Below are positions 26,573 through 34,823 of a stretch of 64,000 nt of DNA, one piece after another (positions within the stretch are counted from its first letter, which is position 1; every line of letters begins with the position of its first letter). The notes under the pieces are model-generated. The model had not been told where the DNA came from and did not search any database. It saw only the letters and a program-made list of their open reading frames with translations. Position numbers and translations under genes: made by a program. Source of the stretch: Rhizobium sp. ASV20 (GTDB taxonomy: Bacteria > Pseudomonadota > Alphaproteobacteria > Rhizobiales > Rhizobiaceae); NCBI RefSeq assembly GCF_016429015.1, contig NZ_JAELTU010000020.1, positions 1-64,000 on the forward strand, read 5' to 3'.

Positions 26573-27744
26573 CACGCAAGGCGATCCCCCTCTCCTCTTC
26601 GGTTGATCCGCTTCAGAGCCGCGCCGAGGAGCTGGATGCGCTCGACGCTATCCTGCCCTTTGCCCGCCGCGATCAGCTGGCCACCCTGCTGACGTACGAG
26701 GATGTCGCTACCCTCAAACATCTGGCCAAGGAAGGCATGGGTGCGAATACGCTTCGAGCCTTGGCCTCCGATCTCGGCTACCTCGAAGCCTGGTGCGAGC
26801 TTGCCATCGGCAGCCCCCTCCCCTGGCCGGCACCGGAAAGCTTGGCTTTGAAATTCGTCGCCCATCATCTCTGGGACCCGGTCGAACGTGCCGAGGATCC
26901 TGGCCATGGCATGCCGGCCGACGTCGAGACGGGATTGCGCGCCAAGGGATTGCTGCGTTCCGAGGGTCCGCATGCGCCCGACACAGTGCGCCGGCGGCTG
27001 ACCTCCTGGTCGATCCTGACCCGCTGGCGCGGCCTGACAGGAGCATTCTCCGCGCCTTCACTGAAGGCCGCATTGCGGCTCGCCGTGCGGGCCAGTGGAC
27101 GACCAAGGCAGCCTAAGAGCAGACGGGCAGTTACCGGCGATGTGTTGGCAAAGCTGCTGGTCACCTGTGCCGGCGATCGCCTCGTGGATGTTCGCGATCG
27201 CGCCCTGCTGCTCACGGCGTTTGCCTCCGGCGGTCGCCGACGGTCGGAAATCGCCGATCTGCGGGTCGAGGATCTGGTCGACGAAGAGCCGGTCCATGCC
27301 GATCCAAGAACCCCCGCCTCCCCTCGTCTGCCCTGTCTCACAGTCAATCTTGGTCGCACAAAGACGACGACCGCAGACGACCGAGTGCATGTGGTCCTGA
27401 TCGGCCGGCCCGTCGAAGCGCTGAAGCAATGGCTTGCGGAGGCCCAGATCGACAGCGGATCGGTGTTCCGGCGTATCGACCAATGGGGCAATATCGATCG
27501 GCGAGCGCTGACACCGCAGTCGGTCAATCTGATCCTAAAAGGCCGGTGTAGGCAGGCTGGTCTGGATCCGGAGATGTTTTCGGCCCACGGGCTGCGCTCA
27601 GGTTATCTGACGGAAGCGGCCAACCACGGCGTCCCCCTGCAAGAGGCGATGCAGCAGTCCCTGCATAAGTCCGTCACGCAGGCGGCGAGTTATTATAACA
27701 ATGCCGAACGGAAGAATGGGCGGGCGACACGATTGGTAATTTAG
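26569..27744 (+). CDS. Tyrosine site-specific recombinase, coupled to vapBC
   Basis: 391 residues. The N-terminal helical core-binding domain spans about 35-175 (LKHLAKEGMGANTLRALASD), and the catalytic domain about 185-391. Catalytic residues are visible: Arg in FASGGRRRSEIADL, a Lys in NLGRTKTT, the HXXR box as SAHGLRSGYLTEAA, the second His in SLHKSVTQAASYY, and the nucleophile Tyr in ASYYNNAE. Integrases of this type occur on rhizobial plasmids and islands. Its ATG overlaps the vapC stop by four bases, which is unusual. No attachment site could be identified beside it. Confidence 0.9.
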   Translation: MTRKAIPLSSSVDPLQSRAEELDALDAILPFARRDQLATLLTYEDVATLKHLAKEGMGANTLRALASDLGYLEAWCELAIGSPLPWPAPESLALKFVAHHLWDPVERAEDPGHGMPADVETGLRAKGLLRSEGPHAPDTVRRRLTSWSILTRWRGLTGAFSAPSLKAALRLAVRASGRPRQPKSRRAVTGDVLAKLLVTCAGDRLVDVRDRALLLTAFASGGRRRSEIADLRVEDLVDEEPVHADPRTPASPRLPCLTVNLGRTKTTTADDRVHVVLIGRPVEALKQWLAEAQIDSGSVFRRIDQWGNIDRRALTPQSVNLILKGRCRQAGLDPEMFSAHGLRSGYLTEAANHGVPLQEAMQQSLHKSVTQAASYYNNAERKNGRATRLVI

Positions 27745-27828
27745 GTCCTGGACAAAAGGAATGCTCAGGCTGTCGTATCATGAACAGGAGGGAAATGCCG
27801 TTGCTCGCACGCGCGCCCCACAAGCGAC

Positions 27829-27857
27829 TTGTGATCCGTCCTGGGTCGGCTTATATA
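27829..27857 (+). promoter_or_regulatory. Possible promoter of the second toxin-antitoxin pair
   Basis: TTGTGA (27829-27834) and TATATA (27852-27857) are spaced by 17 bases, about 35 bases before the antitoxin ATG. The AT-rich stretch after it has two copies of ATATAG around CATTATGGTCA, which could be an operator for autorepression. This is a pattern match only. Confidence 0.4.
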
Positions 27858-27891
27858 GTCATTATGGTCAATATAGTTAAGGAGAGCGCCC

Positions 27892-28158
27892 ATGCGGCCA
27901 TCATCACATGACGATAAAAGTTGGACCGTCGCCAACGCAAAGGCCAAACTTTCCGAAGTTATCGAGCGGGCCCAATCCGCGCCCCAGACCATTACGCGAA
28001 ACGGGAAGCCAAGCGTCGTTGTCGTCTCTGCCGAAGAGTGGCAGAAGAAGACGTCACGCAAGGGCTCGCTCGCACAGTTTTTGATGGAATCGCCACTCCG
28101 CGGTGCCGACCTCGATGTTGAGCGTCAACGCGACGAACCGCGCGACCTGCCGCTGTGA
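27892..28158 (+). CDS. Phd/YefM-family antitoxin
   Basis: 88 residues. The start after the first dozen residues reads SWTVANAKAKLSEVIERA, then PQTITRNGKPSVVVVSAEEW, the classic Phd/YefM order (helix-forming AK..LSEV, beta-hairpin I(T)RNGKP.VV(L/V)VS..EW). The C-terminal 30 residues are the toxin-neutralising tail. Phd proteins bind the PIN or Doc-type toxin and repress their own promoter. GGAG lies before the ATG. The stop overlaps the toxin start (GTGA). It is about 150 bases behind the integrase, and probably a separate transcription unit. Confidence 0.92.
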   Translation: MRPSSHDDKSWTVANAKAKLSEVIERAQSAPQTITRNGKPSVVVVSAEEWQKKTSRKGSLAQFLMESPLRGADLDVERQRDEPRDLPL

Positions 28159-28577
28159 GGCTTCTACTCGACACCAATATTTTGTCAGAAGTGACAAGGC
28201 CAATCCCGGAAACCCGTGTTCTGGAATGGCTGGATGGACTCGATGAGGATCGGACATTCATCAGCGTGATATCAATTGCGGAAATTCGTCGAGGCGTCGC
28301 GTTGATGGACGCTGGGCGAAAGCGCGATGCACTGACTGAATGGTTGGCGACAGACCTCCCCGGACGCTTCGAAAATCGGGTGATCACAGTGAACGAACCG
28401 ATCGCCTTGGCGTGGGGCGATCTTATGGGCCTTGCAAAGCGCAGTGGTCGAGGGCTTTCATCTATGGACGGCTTGATTGCCGCCACTGCGATCGTTCATG
28501 ACCTCACGATCGCAACCCGCAACGTCAAGGACTTCGAGGGATTTGGGATCGAGATCATCGATCCATGGATCTCATGA
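28155..28577 (+). CDS. PIN-domain ribonuclease toxin (VapC/FitB type)
   Basis: 140 residues from a GTG overlapping the antitoxin stop. PIN motifs: LLLDTNILSEV with the first Asp, SVISIAEIRRGV with the conserved Glu, SSMDGLIAATA with the third acidic residue, and TRNVKDFEGFGIEIIDPW at the end. The FitB-like order with a Phd-type antitoxin is common. It is distinct from the vapC at 26165 (different antitoxin class and low similarity), so the two modules are not a simple duplication. A chromosomal stabilisation or plasmid-addiction role is likely. Confidence 0.92.
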   Translation: MRLLLDTNILSEVTRPIPETRVLEWLDGLDEDRTFISVISIAEIRRGVALMDAGRKRDALTEWLATDLPGRFENRVITVNEPIALAWGDLMGLAKRSGRGLSSMDGLIAATAIVHDLTIATRNVKDFEGFGIEIIDPWIS

Positions 28578-28642
28578 AGCGCGGGCCTGGCCGATGTCGA
28601 CGCAGCACGACGCTACGGCAGTCGCTTCGCAACTGCTCATGA

Positions 28643-28825
28643 TACACACAGGGTGTCAAAGCTGCTCTTCTTCGGCATATTAAGGAAGGAGCGCGGGTCG
28701 TGATCGCTCTCGACTGCGAAAGTCTAGATTCCAGCATCATGCCAGATGTCGCAACCCTTACACCTGGTGGTCTGAACTACACGCAGGCAATCAATCTGAT
28801 GGCACGGATCGGCAAGCGGGCATGA
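28643..28825 (+). pseudogene. Agmatinase/arginase-family C-terminal fragment
   Basis: About 60 codons in one frame between stops: GARVVIALDCESLDSSIMPD, then TPGGLNYTQAINLMARIG. This copies the ureohydrolase pattern (V.IDCD.LDP..MP.V...PGGL.Y.Q...L), including the Asp that binds Mn in the active site. Upstream and downstream parts of the enzyme are missing, so it cannot be functional. It directly precedes, and slightly overlaps, a ROK-family fragment, which marks a junction of two unrelated broken genes. Confidence 0.7.
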
Positions 28826-29708
28826 ACCGCAGCACATTGCCCGGCTTGCCGATGAGTTGATCGAGGAGGCTGCAGTCCCACGCGACAAGATCTGGAGCAT
28901 CGGCCTGGTTCTGCCGACGCTCGACGACGACATCTATGACTTTGCCACCAAGCAGGCCGGATGGGATGCCTGGGCAAGCGTTCCGGTGGCCCAACGCCTG
29001 AATGACCTCTGCGGGCTAACGGTGCTCGTCGAAAATGACGCAACCGCCGCCGCTATCGGCGAGCATTTTGCCCGCAGTGACAGGGACAAGCGGAATTTCG
29101 CCCATCTCTATATCGGCTACGGCGTCGGCGCCGGCGTCATCGTCGACAGCATGCCTCTGAAGGGCGCCTGGGGAAACGCCGGCGAGTTGGGCCTCCTGCC
29201 TTTTCTGCCCAGTCGCGCGTGCAATGGTGACGAGCCGATCATCGTCGATTCCATTCTCTCGTTGAACGGCATTGCGAATGCGCTCGACTGGAGCCGCGAA
29301 GAGGCGGATGCAGCGGTTGCCGATGCTTCAATTCTCGCAGACTTGCACAGCCAGCGCGACCCGCGCCTGTCGGCCTGGATGGAGGAAGCCGGCCTGTGTT
29401 TGCGCTTCCTGACCGCCATACTCGAGAGCACGATTGATCCCGAATTCATCACGGTCGGCGGCTCACTACCGCCATCGATCATCGCTGCCTTGGTGGAGCG
29501 GGCATATCCACTGCATCGCTCTTTGAGCGAGCGCAAGGACAGGCGCTGGCCGCGTCTTGTGATCGGTCAGATAACGGATGACGCCCCAGTGATCGGGGCC
29601 GCTAGTCTTCCAATCTTCGTCAATACAAATCCAAACTTCAGGCACCTTTATATTCGCCAGCTCGATGACAAAGAGCGGCCCTTCGAGAAATCGGGCGTCG
29701 CGGAATGA
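28800..29708 (+). pseudogene. ROK-family regulator/kinase, N-terminally truncated
   Basis: The frame is open from 28800; the first possible start is TTG 28857, giving 283 residues. The visible part is the second half of a ROK fold: IGLVLP, VENDATAAAIGEHF, YIGYGVGAGVIVD, and GAWGNAGELGLLP. The usual N-terminal winged helix and first phosphate-binding strand (with DXGGT) are missing, and the zinc-binding CX(G/C)XXGC motif is not seen. It is a ROK transcriptional regulator that lost its DNA-binding half, interrupted by an agmatinase fragment. Stable translation of the remainder cannot be excluded. Confidence 0.7.
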
Positions 29709-30211
29709 TTCTATTGCGAGTACTTGAGCAGACGAGGCGGATGCTCCGAGCGACCGAGCGGTAGGGGTCGGCTGTTGTGTGCCGGCACCTTGCCATGTTT
29801 TTGATCCACGTCACCTAAGATCTGTGGCAATGTTTCTCGAAACTCGACCAGCCACGTTCGCTGCGCAACGCTGCTGCCAAAAGCGCGCGGCTCGTATTAG
29901 CGAGCGACATCGGTGGCTTCGGCGCGCAATTGATGCGAAGAACAGGACCAACGTCCAACCCGGATTCAGCCTCTTTGGAATCTGACTGGGTCATGGGTGA
30001 GTGCAGCGCATGGGCCCAGAGGTCAAGATCGCATGACACAAATTCCGGGCCGTCGATCATCAAGCGCTCTAACCTTTATGCCAACGTCGCCCAGTACGGG
30101 CGACGAGATGGCCATGGTCTGCGACAATGGCCGCACGCCGCTCCATAGAGCAATCCATGTCGGGAGAACCGCACCCGACATTACTCTTGGCACGCTCTTA
30201 AAGTCGAAAGG
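29709..30211. other. Intergenic stretch, no gene recognised
   Basis: About 500 bases between the ROK fragment and the peptidase gene. Several short frames are open, including a plus-strand one around 29840-30148, but none has a convincing ribosome site, motif or protein-like composition. It probably contains decayed sequence. No promoter for the flanking genes is expected here, since both neighbours end into it. Confidence 0.5.
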
Positions 30212-31126
30212 TCAATCATACCGTCCCAAGAACTCTGAGACCGCCCTCAGGCAAAGGTCCTTCTCTTCGACATGTGGCATATGGCTGGAATTTTCAAACA
30301 GCACCCATTCGCAGCCTCTGACGTGATCGACATAGGGCTTGACTACCAGCGGTGTCGCCTCGTCGTATCTACCTGAGATCAGCAAGGTCGGCGCCTCAAT
30401 GAGGGGAAGCCTGTCTTCAATCGTCCAATCCCTCATGGTGCCGATGACGTGAAACTCGGTCGGACCGTTCATGTTGCGGTAAACCGTATTGTCCTCGTCC
30501 ATGGTGGTGAAGGTGCGCGCGACCTCGGCGGGCCAAGGCACGACACGGCAGACATGGCGATCGTAGAAGACCCGGGAAGCAGCGATATAGTCCGGATCGG
30601 TGATTGTCCCGGCCTGCTCGTGCCTCAGCAGCACATCTTGAACATCCTGCGGCAGTTCCTGGCGCAGACGGTTCGCCTCCGCGACCCAGGTATGCATGTT
30701 CGCCGGCGAATTGGCGATTACCAGCGCCTTCAGCCCCTTTGGCCGCCGCACTGCGTGTTCTGCACCCAGCATGCCGCCCCACGATTGGCCGAGAAAGGCA
30801 TAGCGGTCCTCAATGCCGAGATGTTTCAGCAGCGTATCAAGCTCATCGAGAAACAGCGCCGGAGTCCAGAAGTCCGGGCCTTTCTCCGGCAGTCGCGTGG
30901 ACTTGCCGTTGCCGAGTTGATCGTAGTGGATGACGGCGCGGCCATCGATCTCGGTGATGTCCTTGAAGCTGTCGACGTAATCATGCGTGCAGCCCGGCCC
31001 GCCATGGGCGACGACGAGCGGCAGCCTGCCTGAATCGAGCGAGCCGGCGACGCGGTACCATGTCCGGTATTCGCGAAAGGGCAAAAAGGCTTCCTGCGTC
31101 GGGATTGCGGCCACGTGTCTCTCCAT
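30212..31126 (-). CDS. Proline iminopeptidase-like alpha/beta hydrolase (S33 family), LuxR-linked
   Basis: 304 residues. Oxyanion loop HGGPG at 41-45, nucleophile S115 in LGQSWGGML, the acid probably the Asp in GRYDEATP, and the general base His in [10 protein letters not shown]. The family removes N-terminal proline or other residues from small peptides and amides. It lies 54 bases downstream of the LuxR-solo gene on the same strand and probably shares its transcript. Peptidase genes next to LuxR solos are a hallmark of plant-associated loci (pip/pipA). The start is ATG 31126; TTG 31132 is possible. Confidence 0.92.
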   Translation of the reverse strand: MERHVAAIPTQEAFLPFREYRTWYRVAGSLDSGRLPLVVAHGGPGCTHDYVDSFKDITEIDGRAVIHYDQLGNGKSTRLPEKGPDFWTPALFLDELDTLLKHLGIEDRYAFLGQSWGGMLGAEHAVRRPKGLKALVIANSPANMHTWVAEANRLRQELPQDVQDVLLRHEQAGTITDPDYIAASRVFYDRHVCRVVPWPAEVARTFTTMDEDNTVYRNMNGPTEFHVIGTMRDWTIEDRLPLIEAPTLLISGRYDEATPLVVKPYVDHVRGCEWVLFENSSHMPHVEEKDLCLRAVSEFLGRYD

Positions 31127-31180
31127 CTCCAAGCCTTGACGGTGGAGACCATAACGTGGCCGCAGCGCGCACGGCAGCTA

Positions 31181-31963
31181 TCACAACTTATAGGATGGCT
31201 GCGCGTCCAGCAGGCGATAATGCGTGGCACGGACCACAGCCTGCGTGCGGTTTTTGGCGCCGAGTTTCTTTGCCGCAGCATTGAGATGCATGACGACCGT
31301 GGGCACGGAGCGGTCGATGATACGTGAGATCTCCTTGGCGGAATAACCCTCGGCGGAATAGCGCAGGCATTCCTTCTCCCGATCCGTCAGTCGGATCTTG
31401 CCGACACTCAGCGCCGCGCTGTCGAAGAGCGAATAGGCCGTCTCGTGGAAGACGTGGGCGATCAGGTTGAAATCGGCGATGTAGCGCAGAGCGTCGCGCT
31501 CGAAATCCTTCTTGCCGCCGAAACGAATTCCGGTGACCGTCGCATAATCGCCGCGAGGCATGTGCACCGGCACGGTGACACCCGTCGACATGTCACGCTC
31601 GCTCAGATAGCGCGCAACGGGTGCCGTATCGTCGCTCATGAAGCGCTTGATCAGTGTGTCGGCGTCTGGATCATAATTCCAGAAAAACGGCGCGGAGGTG
31701 CGTAGCGCCACCTGCTGCACGGGATCGATGCGGAAATAGCCGTGATCGAACCAATATTCGTACATATCGTCGGAGATGTTCCTGAGCTTTAGAAGCGAAG
31801 GGATCATGATCTTGCCGTCGAGATCGTAAGGCACCGGCGAATAATCATAGATCAAGGCCTCGAAACCGATTGCCTTCATGCTTTCGAAGACATGGTCGAT
31901 GCGACCGTCCAGCGTCTGATGCGCCGTGAACTGACGCCTGATGGTTCCGATTTGATCGAACAT
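31181..31963 (-). CDS. LuxR-solo transcription factor of the plant-responsive type
   Basis: 260 residues. N-terminal autoinducer-binding domain (about 20-165) and C-terminal LuxR/GerE helix-turn-helix (about 190-255: LTDREKECLRYSAEGYSAKE then HLNAAAKKLGAKNRTQAV). By alignment to TraR around the invariant D80-P81, the Trp57 and Tyr61 equivalents are M67 and W71. This Met/Trp pair defines LuxR solos that answer plant compounds (OryR, PsoR, NesR, PipR) rather than acyl-homoserine lactones. The conserved Trp85 (FFWNYD) and Gly113 (MSTGVTVP) equivalents remain. No luxI gene is in the window. It diverges from a second peptidase and a peptide ABC importer. Start ATG 31963 (MFDQIGT) is favoured over the longer frame to 32005. 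Confidence 0.92.
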   Translation of the reverse strand: MFDQIGTIRRQFTAHQTLDGRIDHVFESMKAIGFEALIYDYSPVPYDLDGKIMIPSLLKLRNISDDMYEYWFDHGYFRIDPVQQVALRTSAPFFWNYDPDADTLIKRFMSDDTAPVARYLSERDMSTGVTVPVHMPRGDYATVTGIRFGGKKDFERDALRYIADFNLIAHVFHETAYSLFDSAALSVGKIRLTDREKECLRYSAEGYSAKEISRIIDRSVPTVVMHLNAAAKKLGAKNRTQAVVRATHYRLLDAQPSYKL

Positions 31964-32051
31964 GCAGTGGTTCCCGTCTGTGCCTGCGACCTCCCAACCT
32001 ATCACTTCTTATAGCTGGTGCCGATTGCGGTTTAAGGTAAAAATTTAGCCA

Positions 32052-32068
32052 TGCTCAAATATTGAGCA
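32052..32068. promoter_or_regulatory. Inverted repeat, candidate LuxR-solo operator
   Basis: TGCTCAA-ATA-TTGAGCA is a perfect 7-base inverted repeat with a 3-base centre. It lies in the divergent promoter region, 26 bases before the ATG of the peptidase gene and about 90 bases before the LuxR start. It is the only perfect dyad noticed between the two genes. Function as an operator is inferred. Confidence 0.5.
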
Positions 32069-32094
32069 AGCGGAATCTTTCGCCGGAGTTGTCA

Positions 32095-32985
32095 ATGTGG
32101 CGTGAAATTGAGCCTGAGGGGCGGCACGACATCGAGGTCGATGGTTACAAGGTGGTTGCCTACAGCTTCGGTAGCGGGCCCGAAACCGTCTTCTGCTTGA
32201 ATGGCGGACCTGGACTGCCCTGCGACTATCTGCGCGAGGCGCACTCCTGCCTGGTTGAAAGGGGCTACAGGGTCGTCGCCTTCGACCAGCTCGGCACCGG
32301 CGCTTCAGACCGGCCGCGCGACAAGGACCTCTGGACCATCGGTCGCTATGTCGAGGAGACGGAGACCGTCCGCAGGGCGCTCGGCCTCGGCAAGGTGCAT
32401 ATGCTCGGTCACTCCTGGGGCGGCTGGCTGGCAATCGACTACGCGCTGACCTATCCCGAAAACCTGCAGACGCTGATCCTCGAAGACACGGTCGCCGACA
32501 TGCCGCATCTGATTTCCGAGCTGGAGCGGCTGCGCGCCGCACTCGGGCCGGAAACGGTCGCCATGATGCAGAAACACGAGGCGCAGGGCACCTATAACCA
32601 TCCCGAATATCTCGCCGCCGTCACAATCCTCAATCATCGCCATGTCTGTCGTCTGCCGGAATGGCCCGCACCGGTGCGCCGCTCGCTCGACGATTGGAAC
32701 ATGGGTCCCTACGAGACGATGCAAGGCCCCAACGAATTTCTCTATGTCGGCAATCTCAAGGACTGGAACCGCATTCCGGATCTTCCGCGGCTCTCCATGC
32801 CCGTGCTGATTACCGTCGGCGAGCATGACGAATTGACCCCGGCCTGCGCGCTCAAGATGAAGCTTGCCTTGAAGGACGCCGAACTCAAGGTCTTCGCCAA
32901 TGCCAGCCACATGCCCTTCTACGAGAACCCGCAGGACTACTATCCGGCCCTTCTCGATTTCCTGTCGCGACATGGGGCAAGCTGA
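32095..32985 (+). CDS. Second proline iminopeptidase-like alpha/beta hydrolase, ahead of the ABC importer
   Basis: 296 residues. Same fold as the neighbour at 30212 but clearly divergent: the oxyanion loop reads NGGPG (N36 where His is usual), the nucleophile is S108 in LGHSWGGWLA, the acid is in GEHDELTP and the base His in NASHMPFYE. ATG 32095 has CGGAG 7 bases upstream; the frame continues upstream through TTG 32062, inside the inverted repeat. It is the first gene of a probable five-gene operon with two permeases, a double ATPase and a binding protein, suggesting that imported oligopeptides or amides are trimmed by it. Confidence 0.9.
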   Translation: MWREIEPEGRHDIEVDGYKVVAYSFGSGPETVFCLNGGPGLPCDYLREAHSCLVERGYRVVAFDQLGTGASDRPRDKDLWTIGRYVEETETVRRALGLGKVHMLGHSWGGWLAIDYALTYPENLQTLILEDTVADMPHLISELERLRAALGPETVAMMQKHEAQGTYNHPEYLAAVTILNHRHVCRLPEWPAPVRRSLDDWNMGPYETMQGPNEFLYVGNLKDWNRIPDLPRLSMPVLITVGEHDELTPACALKMKLALKDAELKVFANASHMPFYENPQDYYPALLDFLSRHGAS

Positions 32986-33036
32986 TGCAGACTAAGGTGA
33001 TCCAATCCCATCGACGACAAGGGGGCGATCGCCACC

Positions 33037-33975
33037 ATGCATCGCTATAAGTTCGTACTGACGCGACCGCTACAGTTCCTGCCTGTCCTTTTCGGCATCA
33101 GCGTCATCACCTTCGTTCTGGTGCGCCTCATTCCCGGCGATCCTGCACGCAATATCCTCGGCACGCGCGCGACGCCGACCGCACTTGCCAGCATCCGCGC
33201 GCAATATGGCCTCGATCAACCGATGTGGCTGCAATATTTCTATTTCATCAAGAATCTCGGCAACGGCGAGATGGGCAAGTCGATCCTCTACAAGATCGAC
33301 GTGCTGCCGCTGATTTCCACCCGGATCGAGCCGACCATCGCGCTGGTCGTCACAAGCGTCATCCTGTCGATCCTCATTGCCGTGCCGATGTCGGCGATTG
33401 CCGCGCGCAATGTCGGCCGTGCGCCGGATCATATCGTGCGCGTCGTTTCGACCTTTGGCATCGGCTTTCCGCCCTTCTGGCTGGGGCTGATGTTGATCAT
33501 CCTCTTTAGCGTCCAACTCGGCGTCCTGCCGGTTTCCGGTTACGGCTCGACGATCGGCGACAAGGTTGCCCATCTCATCCTGCCGGCTCTGACGGTAGCG
33601 CTGTCGCTCTCGACGGTACTGACCCGCAGCCTGCGGGCGGCCATGATCGAATCGCTGAAATCCGATGTGGCGACCGCCGCCCGCGCCCGCGGCATGCCTG
33701 AGGGCATCGTCTTCTGGCGGCATGTCGTGCCGAATTCGCTGGTTCCGACCATCAACCTGCTTGCGGTCAACATCGGCTGGCTGATCGGCGGCACGGTCGT
33801 CGTCGAAAGCGTCTTTGCCCTGCCTGGCATGGGCCAGTTGCTGGTGCGCGCCATCTTCTCGCGTGACTACATGGTGGTCCAGGGCGTTGCGATGGTATTT
33901 GCCTGCGCTACGGTGCTTGTCAACTTCCTTGCCGATATCGTCACGGTCGCCGTCGATCCGAGGGTGAAGCTATGA
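33037..33975 (+). CDS. Peptide-type ABC importer permease, DppB/OppB class
   Basis: 312 residues. It starts with RPLQFLPVLFGISVITFVLV, a first membrane helix followed by the class-typical RLIPGDPA. There are six membrane segments in all, and the cytoplasmic coupling loop is seen as VATAARARGMPEGIVFWRHVVPNS (EAA-type motif, positions about 208-232). It forms half of the channel of a dipeptide/oligopeptide/nickel-type importer. The end overlaps the next permease by four bases (ATGA). Substrate cannot be read from the permease; the context suggests a small plant-derived amide or peptide. Confidence 0.95.
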   Translation: MHRYKFVLTRPLQFLPVLFGISVITFVLVRLIPGDPARNILGTRATPTALASIRAQYGLDQPMWLQYFYFIKNLGNGEMGKSILYKIDVLPLISTRIEPTIALVVTSVILSILIAVPMSAIAARNVGRAPDHIVRVVSTFGIGFPPFWLGLMLIILFSVQLGVLPVSGYGSTIGDKVAHLILPALTVALSLSTVLTRSLRAAMIESLKSDVATAARARGMPEGIVFWRHVVPNSLVPTINLLAVNIGWLIGGTVVVESVFALPGMGQLLVRAIFSRDYMVVQGVAMVFACATVLVNFLADIVTVAVDPRVKL

Positions 33976-34823
33976 GCATCGGCACGACAGCGACGGCCTC
34001 CCTCGGCTGGAGCAGGTTCTTCGGAAAACATCTGACGCTGACACTCGGCGGCGGCATACTTCTGTTCTTCCTTCTTCTGGCGATTTCAGCACCGATCGTC
34101 GCACCCTATGACCCGATATTCCAGAATGCCGATGTACGCCTGCAGGCGCCGTCGTTCCTGCATCCGTTCGGCACGGACAATTTCGGGCGTGACATTCTTT
34201 CGCGCGTCATCTGGGGCGTGCGCATCGACCTGCAGATCGCTGTCATCGGCGTGCTCTTCCCGTTTCTGATCGGGACGACCGTCGGCACCATCGCCGGCTT
34301 TTTCGGCGGCATTGTCGACGCGCTCTTCATGCGCATCGTCGATATCATCCTCGCCTTCCCCTTCCTGGTGCTGATGCTGTCGATCATTGCCATTCTGGGG
34401 CCGGGGCTGAGCAGCTTCTATATCGCCATGGCCCTGGTCGGCTGGGTCTCCTATGCGCGCCTGATCCGCGCGCAGATGCTGGTCTTAAAGGGCAGCGACT
34501 ATGCGGTTGCCGCCGTCAGCCTCGGCTTCAGTCGGCCCCGGATCATGTTTCGCCATCTGCTGCCGAACGCGATTGCCGGCTCCATCGTCTTTTCCATGTC
34601 GGATGCCGTGCTGGTGCTGCTGAGCGGCGCGGCCGTCAGCTATCTCGGCCTCGGCGTGCAGCCGCCGCTTGCCGAGTGGGGCGTCATGGTCGCGGAAGGC
34701 CAGAGCTTCATCACCACGGCCTGGTGGATCACGCTGTTTCCCGGCCTTTCCATCGTCTGTCTCGCCTTCGGCTTCAGCATGCTGGGCGATGCGCTCGGAG
34801 AGCTGCTGGGGGTGCATGAATGA
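33972..34823 (+). CDS. Peptide-type ABC importer permease, DppC/OppC class
   Basis: 283 residues. N-terminal helix at about 25-45 followed by the OppC-N pattern SAPIVAPYDP and HPFGTDNFGRDILSRVIWG, then five more membrane segments with the EAA loop (YAVAAVSLGFSRPRIMFRHL). It pairs with the upstream DppB-like permease to form the translocation channel. It overlaps both neighbours by four bases, so the cluster is tightly coupled. There is nothing unusual in the sequence. Confidence 0.95.
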   Translation: MSIGTTATASLGWSRFFGKHLTLTLGGGILLFFLLLAISAPIVAPYDPIFQNADVRLQAPSFLHPFGTDNFGRDILSRVIWGVRIDLQIAVIGVLFPFLIGTTVGTIAGFFGGIVDALFMRIVDIILAFPFLVLMLSIIAILGPGLSSFYIAMALVGWVSYARLIRAQMLVLKGSDYAVAAVSLGFSRPRIMFRHLLPNAIAGSIVFSMSDAVLVLLSGAAVSYLGLGVQPPLAEWGVMVAEGQSFITTAWWITLFPGLSIVCLAFGFSMLGDALGELLGVHE

